Of a DNA stretch of 64,000 nt, positions 41,980 to 54,200 are shown in pieces. This DNA is from Rhodamnia argentea. Its lineage: Eukaryota; Streptophyta; Magnoliopsida; Myrtales; Myrtaceae. Below the pieces are notes generated by a model. It did not search any database and had not been told where the DNA came from. It was given only the letters and a program-made list of their open reading frames with translations. Each line of letters begins with the position of its first letter. Position 1 is the first letter of the stretch. Position numbers and translations under genes: made by a program. The stretch covers positions 9,436,501 through 9,500,500 of the forward strand of contig NC_063156.1 in NCBI RefSeq assembly GCF_020921035.1, given 5' to 3'.

Positions 41980-44900
41980 TCAGGTTGCATGGCCCCTATA
42001 ACTTGGATCTGCACTTACAGCAACCCAGGTTTCATCACTCAGAACTATTCTCTGCAGAGGAAATGTCATGTTTGATGCGCGTGAAAACACCGTAACCACA
42101 TTGTTTGATAAGCCATTCAATTCAGCTGGTGGCAGAACAGTGGAGTTGATAACCGCATCAGTGGACTGTGGGAGGGAAGAGGATGAGGAGGAAGCATCTT
42201 CAGACGAAGAGAGAACAGCTAGGGACGGATCCCTCAGATGAGCATTTGCCATGTTTGGTATGAATTGGTCAGTAGATCTCCTTATGGATGTATCTAATCC
42301 ACTAGATAAACCTGGGAGATTGTCGTTGCTAGCTTCAACTTTCTCTGTCATCCAATTTAGATCAGAATATGCATGAGATAATGACTTTGTCTAATACTCA
42401 AGGAGACATAACATGAATGTATGCTAGTACATAGCACTGGCATTGACAATACCAAGCTACATCCCCCACACTTGAAAGCAACTAGCTTCTAGAGAACCTA
42501 ATCATCTTGATTGGCTTAATCATCTCTCTAGTTTATTAAATAAGTACACGACTACACACCAATATAAGTCACTTTAGAAGGTCAAGGTCTCCATATCACA
42601 GATAATTGCTGAGTCCAGACACTTGTTGGTAGCATCAACTCTATTTTTGCCGAATCGAATATTCTCCAATTTATAATGAGTCTATTATTTCGATGATTGA
42701 AGGGCCATTGTCACCTTCAACATTTGAGGTTGAGTCACAATATGCATGCAGAAAATATCTTTCACAAGTCTCCACTTTCAGAACCATAAGATCTTTATCT
42801 CAGTCCGCATTTAAAACATTGTTCACTCAAGTCGCATGTATTCTTAAAGTTAACAATAGAAGCTTTCTCAACTTTCTAGGTAAATATTACTACTACCAAT
42901 TGTCTTTTTTACGCTTTGTCAAACCTCAACAATTAAACAGTGAGACAGAATGTACATGTTTTTGGACCTTCAGAAACTTCAACTTAAAATGGCAAGTCAT
43001 AATCTTCCATTTCCTTTTCACAGTTCGGAGACAGCAGAAGAAACAAGGAGTTATGAACAACCACAAAGGAGTATATAATGCCAGCAAAAAACTCAGGAGA
43101 CAGTCTAGAATTTTTCTCTAAGACTAACGTTGCAAAAATGTAGAAATAAAATGACTGAAACAAAAGGTAATAGTTAGCCTACTAATTCACTATGTGGTAT
43201 GTCAAATTTTTCTTCTTTTATCACACCATCCAGGCCCATCTTTATGTTGTTCAAGCGCAATAGGAGCTAATAGCATGCATATGTTATAATGTCAATCAGG
43301 GTATTTGTAAAAGAGGAGACAACATTAAAACACTAAAAAGATTACCATTATTATCAATATGCTTTCCATCAGAGCAACTATGATTTGAGATCACGCTAGG
43401 AGTAAGTCCAGTTGTGGCCTTCTGCTGGCACCCAGTACTGTCATCTGCTGGCGAGCAATATGATGACGAAGCCGCCTTTTCTCTTTGAAGCACAGGGGAT
43501 TGGGAAGTAGAGCTTGCACTTATTTTGCCTGAACAAATCAATTGCAATGGACTCATTTTAATACTGTATTTTTTAAACACTCAAAGAGATAAGGAAAAGA
43601 TGATTTCATTTGAACGTGAATATTAAATGTCCCCAACCATTAAATTTGATCCAAAGGGTACAATTCTGTTCAACTTTCTACTCAATTGAAAGGATCTAGA
43701 ATTTCACATCACTACCATCTTCCAAACATCACAGAAAATTCCTATAGGTTGAGAACCTTTTCCACGAAAGTAGAATATAGCGTAGTTCCAAAGGAACTCA
43801 TTAGGTAAAGACTCCAGTTAAAAGGGTTTGGTCTTGCACACATCCTACTGATCTAATGGATCAACTACAAGGTCAAGAAACAAAGCAACCTTTAGCTTAC
43901 AGAAAAACCTGGTACTGCAGCACTATCCATACACAGAAATGTTATACTGCAAAGTCAATTGTTTATCTAACTCAAAATCATTTGCCAATTGCCATGGCTT
44001 GATGTCATCTTTCCATTATCCCCAATCTTTCCCTAACATAATATAAATGCTGAAACAGAATTGATTCGTAGTTGAAAGGGCCTTAAAGAAAAGAAGAAGC
44101 TGGATCTAGTTTAAACCTCACAGCACACACGGCGTCAAAGCATGTATGCATTTAAAGTCAGCCATAACTTGAACACCAGAATGATGTTTACGTTCGAAAA
44201 ACAGGACACTGAATGGTATAATCTTTTCCAGGTTTTGGTCTCACACAAAATCTAATCAAATTATCCTCTTACAACATTTAGCATGAATGGTAGATTCCAG
44301 AATGTCAGCTAGTTTTCAATTACTCAAATAACAACACAGGAGAGAAAACCATGAAATAATACTTTCAAAATAACTATCTCTCTAAACCATGAAAAGGACT
44401 GCTATTAATCTATCTTATGGTAATTGTTTACAGCACACTCATTTTGCTACAAGAGCAACTGAAGGCAAATTACTCATTTTTTAAGGCAACACAACAGTTT
44501 GAAAAAGAAGCAACAAGTAATTACTAGATTTCTCTCACTTAATAAAGACACCAAAGCATGCCATGATATAGAAAACGACAACAATGGCCTCAATTAACGT
44601 CAATCAAGTTGTCTTTTTCCAGTAGTTAATCCAGAATAATACCATATTGACTGCTTAAAGATGGGTAATGCGAAAAAGAAATGAGCAACTTACCGGATGA
44701 ACGCTCTTTGAGAATGGCGTAAGCAACTTTTGCAGCACTAGTCTCTGCCATCTTTTTGGTTCTTGCTTCTTGCCCCATAAAACTCTCTCCGTCTATCTTC
44801 ACAGTTGAAACAAAAGTTGGTATATGACTTTCATCACATCTCACCGTCTCATAAACTGGCAGGCAATGACCTTGTTTCTGAGTAAATTCTTGCAAAAGAC

Positions 44901-47900
44901 TCTTGTATAAAGCACAATCGGCCTGGAGAAGGAACAAAATGACAGAAAAATCAAAAAATTTGAAAGGATTCTGCACTCATACGGATATAAAAATAATTAG
45001 CAACAACTGCCTTTTTGAATTACCTCATGAGACGTATCAGAAGACAATGACATGAGAGCAATTCTGGCTGATGCATGTTCAGCTTCTTTCAACGTATTAT
45101 AAAACTCTGGAGTTTCATAGGTTCTTCCATCTATTTGAAACTTTGCACCGAAAGCGACGAGCATGTGGCGGACCCTCATGCTCAGAACAGTATATAGGCA
45201 GAGCAAGACTCCTCTTTTGAGCAAATGTTTGCAGTTGGTTTTTATACAAATGCTGCATGTCTATAATGCCAAACATGTTCACAAGTTAGGAAGGTAGGCT
45301 TCCTGACCATAGAAACTTGAAGTATGCCATAAACAGGCGATCCAACGAAAGAGCAAGACAGTTTAAGCACATTCTATATAATCCTTTCTTTTTTTCCAAG
45401 GAGGCAACTAGGGTAAAGGGAAGGTTCAAGTAATCCAATCCGTCGTATGATCCGTATTTTACTAAAGGGCAAAAAAAAAATGCCACCATCAAGAGAAGGG
45501 AGCCCATTATCTTTCAACTCCCACAAGATCTTTGCAATTGACTCCTTGCCTACTTTGTGAATCAGAATCAGCAAAAAGAATCACTTCCTTGATCTAGTAC
45601 CTGATCTTAATTAACGAATGTTTTGTCTTTTAAGGAAAGAAACTTTCAATCTACTCGAAAAGAAGATTATGTTGGCCTCAACATTATCAGTTGGAATAGA
45701 CAGGGACTATCAACGCTCATTCCTCTTGCAACAGACCTTTTCCAGCTGTACTAGCTTTGGCGATTGAGCTGCTCTCAGCGGCTTTAGAAATTTCATTGCT
45801 CTCCGGTAGTTCTGGCTGCTCTTTCTCCAAATTGGCAACTAAATGGCTCTCAGCAACTTCTGAAATTTCATTTCTCCCTGGCAGTTTTGGCTGCACGTTC
45901 ACCAACAGTGGCAAGATGATGGAGTAACATTTTATTTTCACTTGAAGCACCTGCATAAATGAACCCAATGAGATAAGTATATAAGTGACAGGACAAAAAT
46001 GCTTGTCAATACCCTGTACTTCATTCCACTGGCGACTTTAATCAGAACCATCAATCATCCCACCACACGATTCTTTTTCCAGACTTCTTTGACATTTCAA
46101 TAGATAAGCATGACATCATTTACCAACCACGACACATCAACGTCGTTGTGATTGCATCCATTTCAACTTAACTATATCATATATGGAAACTTAAGCAGTG
46201 ATGATAATAGCCAATGCTCAAAGAACAAGTCTCTCTAGTTTTAGGAGAATATAGGCAATAGCAGAGACATGTATACACAAGATGACTCTAGCAACAGGAA
46301 GACGCCAAATGAGGTGTGACATTGATTATTTGTATGCCACTACTACGAAGGAGTACAGTTGTGATTGCATCCATTTCAACTTAACTACATCATATATGAA
46401 AACTTAAGCAGTGTGATAATGCCAATGCTCAAGAACAAGTTCTCTAGTTTTAGGAGAATACAGGCAATATCAGAGACATGTATACACAAGATGACTCTAG
46501 CAACAGGAAGACGCCAAATGAGGTGTGACATTGATTATTTGTATGCCACTACAACGAAGGAGTACAGTTTTTAATCATATTTTGAAGCAAATGGTCTATG
46601 AATTAACGCTCTAACCAGCTGAGCCAAAAATTTGTATACCCAACAAGTGGATCAGAATTTCCCCAGAAAATATATAACTTCAACATATGCTGGACAACTG
46701 CTAAATAATATGCATGATATACGCTGTAAGCCCATTTCCAGACAAATTACACTTTGCTGAAAAAGTGGTTTGTAACACGGTATCATAGCAAGTGTCAAAA
46801 ATTAGAACTTGCACTCCTTCCTATTATTGTTCTGCTTGTTCTCCTGTTATTGTTTTCTTATCTCCTGTTGTTTATTTGGAGGGGTTTATGTTGATATCTC
46901 ATGTTCATAGATAATATTTGGCTTAGATGCAATTACGAAATGCTTTGATACACATTATAGGTTTACCCGTTTCCTATAAACTTAAACTCTTGGAACGAGT
47001 TGTTTCCTAACATTAGAAAACATAAAAGGAAAGAGTATATCAACACTCAACAGGCAACAATATAGTGACACGACCATCCATCCTTAGGTTCTCAATTCTT
47101 CCCACACTTAAACCAAAGGGACAGAATTCTAACTTTCTTCTTGTTCCCTTTAGCCAATTTCTCAATGGAAATTCAAAAGCTTTGGCTCAACTTCCGAGGT
47201 ATGACTATTAATGACACATCATCAAGCCCGTGTCACTTTTATGTCGCCTATTGCCATTATAATAGGTCAAATAATATTCAATTTGCTTAATGTTTTGGTT
47301 TTGTCAAAAGGTCAACATGTAGCATTGTATCTAAGTTGATGTCAGTCTAGAGCTAATTGTGGCAAGCTATGTTAGTTTTCACTTTTCCTCGGTAAAACAA
47401 TTCAATTCACATTGTCAGTAAAAAAGCTCAATAATGTTCTATATAATTAAGACTTAGGTTTTGTCAAAAGATTAATATGCAACTACGTATGAGTTGCGTC
47501 AGATTTGAGTTAATTGCGGCATGGTCATGTTAGTTTGGGATTTCTGTCATTAGTTTTGTAGTACTCGTATTTCGATGGAATAGTGCGAATAACACTTGTA
47601 AGAATACTTGCTCAAACTTGTTTCTTTAGAAGGATCTTACACACACTAGCAACTAGCGATATAGTTTCAATCTCTACTCATTAGAAGGATTCAAAATACC
47701 GAAATGTGGATCAGCATCCCACAATGAACTCTACTTCCACTTTCTCTCAAAATATTATGGCTAGAGTAATTTGACAAGAGCCTCAAACGTGCACACTTCT
47801 GTTAAGGGAACAAAAATCGACATAAGAGTGCCAAATTCTTCACCCTCTCGCATCATCTCCACCCATAAGATCCTACCGACACCCCCTAATCGCAAAAATT

Positions 47901-48326
47901 ACTTGAAGCAATCATCCCTGAGTGACATACAAAATTTCGCCATATCGTGAACCACAAATCACAACAACGACACAGAACACGTTCATCCAAAACGAATATC
48001 CATCACGCATTTCAAAAACACAATTTATTGCGCTTACGCGTGCCGACAGCGTTGCAGCCGCCGGAAGGAGACGGAGGAGGCGCGACCCGGGGCGATTCCC
48101 TAGGAGGAGCCGGCGGCGCGGAAAAGTGGTCGTAGGCCAGCCTGGCGGCCTCGTTCTGGGCTTCTTTGGAGGATCTGCAGGGGTTCGGAGTCTGGAAAGA
48201 GAGGCCGTTCACGGAGACGGTGCCGGTGAAGCGAGGCATGTGGTCGGGGCCTTGTTTCGAAGCCGCGTACTCCGGCAAGCCCCATGATCGCTGGTGGCAC
48301 AGCTCTTGTAGCCTCGATTTGTACAT
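41980..48326 (-). CDS. Double-stranded RNA-binding protein with three dsRBDs (DRB4/DRB1-like), frameshift in dsRBD2
   Basis: Six coding exons: 48,038-48,326; 45,737-45,877 (or to 45,940); 45,024-45,260; 44,694-44,922; 43,346-43,528; 41,980-42,344. All have GT-AG ends and compatible phases. dsRBD1 is residues 1-69 (MYKSRLQELCHQRSWGLPEY, ending NEAARLAYDHF), dsRBD2 in exon 3 (HLYKNQLQTFAQKR, EGPPHARRFRCKV, TLKEAEHASARIALMSL) and dsRBD3 in exon 4 (ALYKSLLQEFTQKQG, KKMAETSAAKVAYAIL). dsRBD2 and 3 match the pair in AtDRB4. The tail in exon 6 has the NMTFP..WVAVS motif I recall from DRB1-like proteins. DRBs partner Dicer-like enzymes in small-RNA biogenesis. One extra A in tttcAAAtag (about 45,133) breaks the frame after RRFRCKVS; dropping one base gives about 480 residues, and the phases of exons 4-6 need that frame. 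Sequencing error or a null allele are both possible. Confidence 0.85.
45737..45940 (-). other. DRB exon 2 with two possible acceptors and an internal duplication
   Basis: Phase 1 is required from exon 1 (ACG C|gtaagc). Acceptors in that phase are tgccag|GG (exon from 45,877) and cttcaag|TG (exon from 45,940); the more canonical-looking tttatgcag|GT is out of phase and hits a stop. The exon encodes two versions of one ~23-residue unit (QPKLPGRNEISEVAES and QPELPESNEISKAAES), a small internal duplication linking dsRBD1 and dsRBD2. Confidence 0.6.
46148..46569. repeat. Tandem duplication of about 213 bp in DRB intron 1
   Basis: 46,148-46,360 and 46,361-46,569 repeat from gtgattgcatccatttcaac to cgaaggagtacagtt with few differences, mostly single-base losses in the second copy. 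It lies inside intron 1 and is non-coding. Confidence 0.88.
46588..46625 (-). other. tRNA-like fragment (box A, CAT loop)
   Basis: On the minus strand tggctcagctggttagagcg is a perfect D-arm / box A sequence, followed at the right distance by ttcatag, which would be a CAU anticodon loop. No acceptor stem, T-arm or box B follows, so this is a decayed piece of a Met-type tRNA or of a tRNA-derived SINE, not a working tRNA. Confidence 0.45.
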
Positions 48327-48398
48327 TATTCTTCGCCCTGGTTGCGAGCAAGGCGCTCGGTTCGCTCGTGTTCTTTAGCAGAATCGCAGCTGCGTGGA

Positions 48399-48496
48399 CT
48401 CAGAGAGAGAGAGAGAGAGAGGGGTGGCGAGGAGGGAACGCACGAATGAAGTAGATTCTTAACGCACGAATGAAGTAGATTATCGGCATATATATA
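48399..48496 (-). promoter_or_regulatory. DRB promoter: TATA stretch, tandem 21-mer and GA tract
   Basis: A TATA-like stretch (catatatatag on plus, 48,486-48,496) lies ~165 bp upstream of the ATG. Immediately downstream the 21-mer aacgcacgaatgaagtagat(t) occurs twice at a 24-bp period (48,437 and 48,461), and a GA tract follows at 48,399-48,422. The repeat would span the transcription start. Confidence 0.5.
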
Positions 48497-51177
48497 GTCC
48501 AGAATTATACCATTTTTTTTATTTTATTAATTTGGATATTAGAAAAAAAATTAATATAATATATTTTCGAATTTAATCTCTAGTTCAAACCCAAAAAAGA
48601 AAAAAGATTTAATCTCTAGTATATCAAAATTGATGATGAAACTCGAGAAAAATTTAATGGTGATTTATAGCAATCTAAACTGATAATATAAACCCCCACC
48701 ATCGTCGGATATATGATATAAGTTATAAATCGAATTGCTTTAAATTACAGATTTTTTTTTTTGCACCAACACGTGGGACTCGAATTAAGGTTCGTTATAG
48801 TAACAAAAGTCATTCTAGATGAAAATAGTGAAGGAGATGAGCTTTCAGTTATGTCACCATAAAGCGCTTCACATAAGACGAGTGAGAAATTTTTCAAAAA
48901 GTAGGTTGCCAACTTTTATAAGAAGTTAACAGGCAAAAAAAAAGATTAAACACTAAATAATAAAATTATCATACCTCTACATTATATTCTAAAAAAGCAA
49001 TTTGATTTTTTCGAGCCATTTTAAAGTTAGATCAGCTCAATTCAACTCATTTAATTCGGGTCTAACCACATTTATGGTCCCTAAACTTTTCTTTAATGAT
49101 AGATATTGTTCGTGAACTTTTTTTATTTTCAATATTAACCCTTGTACTTTCATAATTTCACTCAATATACTCTTTTAATTAAAATAATTAACGGCATTTT
49201 TTTTTGTCTCTAATTCACGGCATTAGCATGCGTGAACATCGACGCGTTTTTTTTTTTTAATCTTGTTAGTAAATTTGTACATGTGGGCAACCACGTGGAG
49301 TCTACATGGCACCCATGTCGACTTAGTTTCTCTCTCACGTCATCTCTCTCTCTCTCTCTCTCTTTTTCTCTCTCTCTCTCATGCTTCTTCCCACAGAGAC
49401 CAGAGAAACCGCTGGCACCGCCACGCAGTTGCCACCAGCGGTCGGAATCAACCACCTCCCGCTGCCACCTCCGGACTCGAACCCCGAATACCACCACCGC
49501 CAAAGCTGCACTTGGCCGAAGCCTACGAATTCCGGCAATGATGTTACTTTCTATGATCACTTTCTAGTCAAATTCGTGGTTTTCGAGGCTGTAACCAAGG
49601 TTCCCAATCCAACCGCCCATTTGCTGTAGATGTCAGATGATCCATATGCAGCATATTTTATTTCATCCGTGCACTCATTAGTCTAGGAAAACCACGGGTA
49701 ATCATTGCTAGGTAAGGGCCGGTATGGTGGCAATTCCTTTCTCTCGAAGTTACCTTGCATGATGCGGGAGCAATTGGTGCATCCTCCACGTTGCATCCAT
49801 AAAATATCACCACCCGTATCCACCACCAAGTGTGAAGTATAGGAATGCGAGCCAACAGTCAAATACGTTGCGAAGTAACTAAGGTCGTGTACAGCGATTC
49901 GAGATTATAAGGGGTAAGGCTCATATCCAGTTGTTTATATTCGTTCTGTCGAACTTGAAAAGAGGTGGCGGATTCAAGTCGATGAAAGCGAGCTCTAGAT
50001 CGTTCGGCAATTCTTTGGTATCTTTCCTCGCCCTCGGGTGAGGTTCTCGGGAAATAGGGATTCATCATTCGGGTCTATTGGGATTAAGGTGATGCTGAAG
50101 AAGACAAAGCAGCGATCGCCGTGGTGGTGATGGACGCGGCAGTGATGATTGACGATGCAGCGACGAAGTGGGGGAAGACTATGATGGGGATTATGGACGC
50201 TACGTCGATGGTGGTGATGACGGGCGATGCCAACTTATCAGAAGGAAGAAGAAGAAGAAGAAGAAGAGAGCAGGGACAAAAAGAAAAAAGAAGAGATGCT
50301 GACTTGGAAACTAAAGAGGATGTGGTCAGCCACGTAATTGTTCGACCAAGTCAACACTGACTTGGCATTCCAAGTCGGAAAAATATAAATGACACGGTGC
50401 AGCACCTAATGGAAGAACCACATTAAGTTGATTTTTCAAAATTTACGGACTAGATTTCCAATTATTTGGTCCAAGACTAGATTAGAACCACGAGAAAATG
50501 TTCAAGGACCACTAGTGGTCTAGTGCTATTGTCCCTTTAATTAAAAGAGCTACGTGAGTCTTACAAAACGAGTCATATTCGATCTGACGTGTCTAACAAG
50601 TTGTCCTTAACTTGACATGGCACGAGCATGATTTCCACTTCTTCACTTTGTATCAGCAAGCGCTGAACCGACCCGGACCGGCGGATCACCATTCAACCTA
50701 GAACAGGAAATGTGTTGTTTGCCCTCCCGAGTGTTTGGCTTCTTTTGCTAGGATGCTGATTTGAACTCTCTTTTTCTGTCAAACCGATTTAACTTCCGAA
50801 TAGTGAGATTTTGAAAGGCTCTGAATGTATATTTATTGACTTGGGAGAAGTTTCACGAGGAATGCTAGTTTATAACTATCCACTATGTACGAGAACTGGG
50901 GTGTCAAGAAGACCTGAACCGATCCGAACCGGCCTGTATTTGGCAGCAGGCATCAGAAAGTTTTCAAATGAAACAGGAGGGAAGTTTCTTTCGAAGGGAC
51001 AGTACCCATAGAAAAGAAGTCGAAAGCATGACGTTGATGCACAAGAGGTAATGATAATTTTACTCATTTTCCATCCTCTTACATACACAAAACATTTTCC
51101 AGGAGAAAGAGAGAAAGAGAGATAGAGAGGACTGAAACAAAAATAAAATACTCCAAAGAGTATGTTTGTGGCTTCTA
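48497..51177. other. Intergenic stretch with a probable repeat element
   Basis: About 49,060-50,535 looks like a non-autonomous element: AT-rich arms with 'tggtccctaaacttttc' on the left and, inverted, 'tggtccttgaacattttc' on the right, around a GC-rich middle. A CT tract (49,345-49,380) sits at the start of the core, and ORFs in the core have no domain. The remainder has no recognised gene; a GA-rich stretch at 51,103-51,130 is close to the methionine synthase 3' end. Confidence 0.45.
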
Positions 51178-51295
51178 CTATTCCATGAAGAAACACAATT
51201 GCTGAATCAATGATAAAAGACAGGAATACACTGTCGTATGTAGGAAGAATAGATTGCCTCGGGAAGTTTTACTTCCCCCAAATCTGGTATACCGC

Positions 51296-54200
51296 TTACT
51301 TAGCACTGGCGAGTTGGGTGCGGAGGAGCTTGGCGGCAGCGACCATGTTCTTGAGCGCAGGCTTGACCTCGGTGTACTTGCGAGTCTTGAGTCCACAATC
51401 TGGGTTAACCCACAAAATGTTGGTCTCGAGCACAGCAAGCATCTTAGTTATCCTGTCAGCAATCTCTTCGGTTGACGGTATTCTGGGAGAGTGGATGTCA
51501 TAGACGCCAGGGCCAATCCCAGCACCGTACTTGACTCCCTCGCGGAAAACTGAGAGGAGCTTCTCATCCGAGCGAGAGTTCTCAATCGTGATGACATCAG
51601 CATCCATGTCGATGATGGAGTGGATGATGTCGTTGAAGTGGGAGTAGCACATGTGAGTGTGGATCTGCCGGTCAATAAAAACCGCCAAGCGGAATCAGCA
51701 TTCGCAGGAAATGGAGTTTCCACATAATAAAAAATGGAAAAACCAGGATAAAAAGGAAGGGAGCTATGAAGGAACCTGGCAAGTATCCTTGACACCACAG
51801 TTAGTGATTCTAAAAGAGTGGACAGCCCAATCCAAGTAGAAAGATTGCTCAGACTTTCTCAGTGGCAGACCCTCTCTCAAAGCTGCCTCATCAATCTGAA
51901 TAACATTAATCCCTGCCTTCTCAAGATCCTCAACTTCATCCTTGATGGCCAAGGCAATTTGATAGCAAGTTTCGAACCTGTGAAATGAATATATATTACC
52001 TTAGTCCCAGAAGAAGAAATAAAATTTATGTTCTTTCTGGGATCCCATGTACAGATGGAGTTCATGCTCTTCCGTACCTGGGTTGGTCATTTCGGACAAA
52101 GGACCAGTTGAGAATGGTGACAGGGCCTGTAAGCATTCCCTTCATCGGGCGAGCAGTCATGCTCTGGGCCATGGTGGACCAGAAGACAGTCATTGGCTTG
52201 GGGCGGCTCACATCACCATAGATGATGGGCGGTTTCACACAACGAGATCCATAAGATTGCACCCACCCGTTAGCAGAGAAAGCAAAACCAGACAACTGCT
52301 CCCCAAAGTATTCAACCATATCATTCCTCTGCGTTGGATACATCCAGATCAAGATGTTAAAGAAAGAAAACATAGCTCACAAGATCCTATCTATCTATCA
52401 ATTCTGCATAATCTGTCTTTAATTACAATATCAGATTCAAAGACTGTCTTACCTCAGGCTCCCCATGAACCAAGACATCTATGTCAAGCTCCTCTTGAAG
52501 CTTGACAACTTTGTTAATTTCCTCCTTGATGGCCTTCACGTATTCTTCCTCGGAGACCCTATAATGAAGCACAGTCAGAGGACCAAAGAGGGTCATAACA
52601 AGAAGAATAACAGCCCTGTGTCATATCAATCATCGTTCAATTAGAAAAGGAATACCTAGTTTACTCACTTTTTTGCCTTGTACTCACGGCGCACTCTTCT
52701 GAGTTCCATGGTCTGAGGGAAGGAGCCAATGGTGGTTGTTGGGAGGACTGGCAAATTAAGCTTCTTTTGTTGAGCATCAAGTCTAGCACTCACAGTTGTG
52801 GCACGACGATGATCAGAGCCCTTCAAAGCAGCAGCCTGAGAGAGACAAGAATATCAAGAGTTCAAGACATCAGGAACATTATTTAATCGGTAACATGGAA
52901 TTCATAAAAGATGAAGAGCAGCTAGTGGAGGAACATACAGCCTTTTGGACAGCTTCGTTTGTGACTCTTGGTGAGGACTTTCTTGAGGCCTGAGCAGCAG
53001 CATTAGCTGAGAAGAATGCCTGAAAACAAAGCCATTGGTAGAAAGAATTGAAATACCCTCTCGCGATATTAGGAATCAATACTTTGCAAATTGAACATTA
53101 GGCTTAACAAACAGCCTAAAGGCGCTAGTTCTTTATTTTTTTCAAAGGCGCTAGTTGACATGCCCAGTTTAAATTAAGAACTTTGCATGCTAACAACTGT
53201 ATTCACCCAGTTGTTGCCATATGTATGTAGCTCAGTACACCCAGTAATTAAGAGACCCACCACAAGTCATTTGCATTGGTTTCTGCCAATGGAAATTCAG
53301 AATATAATTCTAGTAAACAAGCTAAGAATATGGATTAACGCTGTTTAGAGTACCTAGTAGTAACAGAGACAGTGTGGGCATATTATGCTGCTTTTCAGCA
53401 TCATTTTTAACAAAAAGACAACAGACCGCACCTCATCCTTTTGTCCAGCCAATGCCTTGGCCAAAGCATTGACTTCAACGACCTTCTGAGCAGCAAATGC
53501 AAGCCATGATTTGATTTCCTTATCCAACTTGGTCTCATTAACTAGGTCAACAGCAGTGTGCAAAAGAGAGCAGGAGGTGGAGACCACAAGCTTGTCTGCA
53601 GATAAATAAGGAATTTCAGATATCAACTTAAGGATACATAACCTGCAGATACTTAAAACATACTATTTGACAAAAATATGCATAAAATAGTACCTTTTCC
53701 CACAATGCCCTCAAGAGCATGGAGGGTGCTGAGTGATCCAGCAAGATCGTTTGCCCAGATGTTCCTCCCATCAACAACTCCAGCAAAGAGATGCTTGCCT
53801 TTGGGGAACCCACCCTTTATTAAATCAAGGGTCTTAGTTCCCCGGACCAAATCAAATCCAAATCCAGTGACAGCCTTCAAGGAAGTAAGAACTTTATATG
53901 CCTCAGCAGGAACATCAGCAAAATATGTTTCGATGACAACGTTCACGCCAGATAGACATGATGCTAGTTCTGAGTATGCTTCAGTAAATGCTTGCAGTTT
54001 GTGAGAATCAAGATCCATCACAAGGGTGGGCTCATCAAACTGAATCCACGAAGCACCAGCTGCCTTAAGTTCAGACACGACTTCCCTGAATGGTTTGTCA
54101 CGGTCAGGAAGAGCGTTCAAAACTTGAGCAAATGAAAACTCCTAGAGAAAAGTTTAAATTCTTACTTGTAGATGGGAAGTATTTTTCCGAGAAGGGAGAG

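Noticed and set aside
42693-43121. 142-codon plus-strand ORF in DRB intron 5
   Set aside because: AT-rich intron sequence without a domain; the minus-strand gene explains the region.
46588-46625. Functional tRNA-Met
   Set aside because: No acceptor stem, T-arm or box B.
49381-50360. Possible small genes in the GC-rich part before methionine synthase
   Set aside because: Lies in the core of a probable repeat element; frames are short, low-complexity and unsupported.
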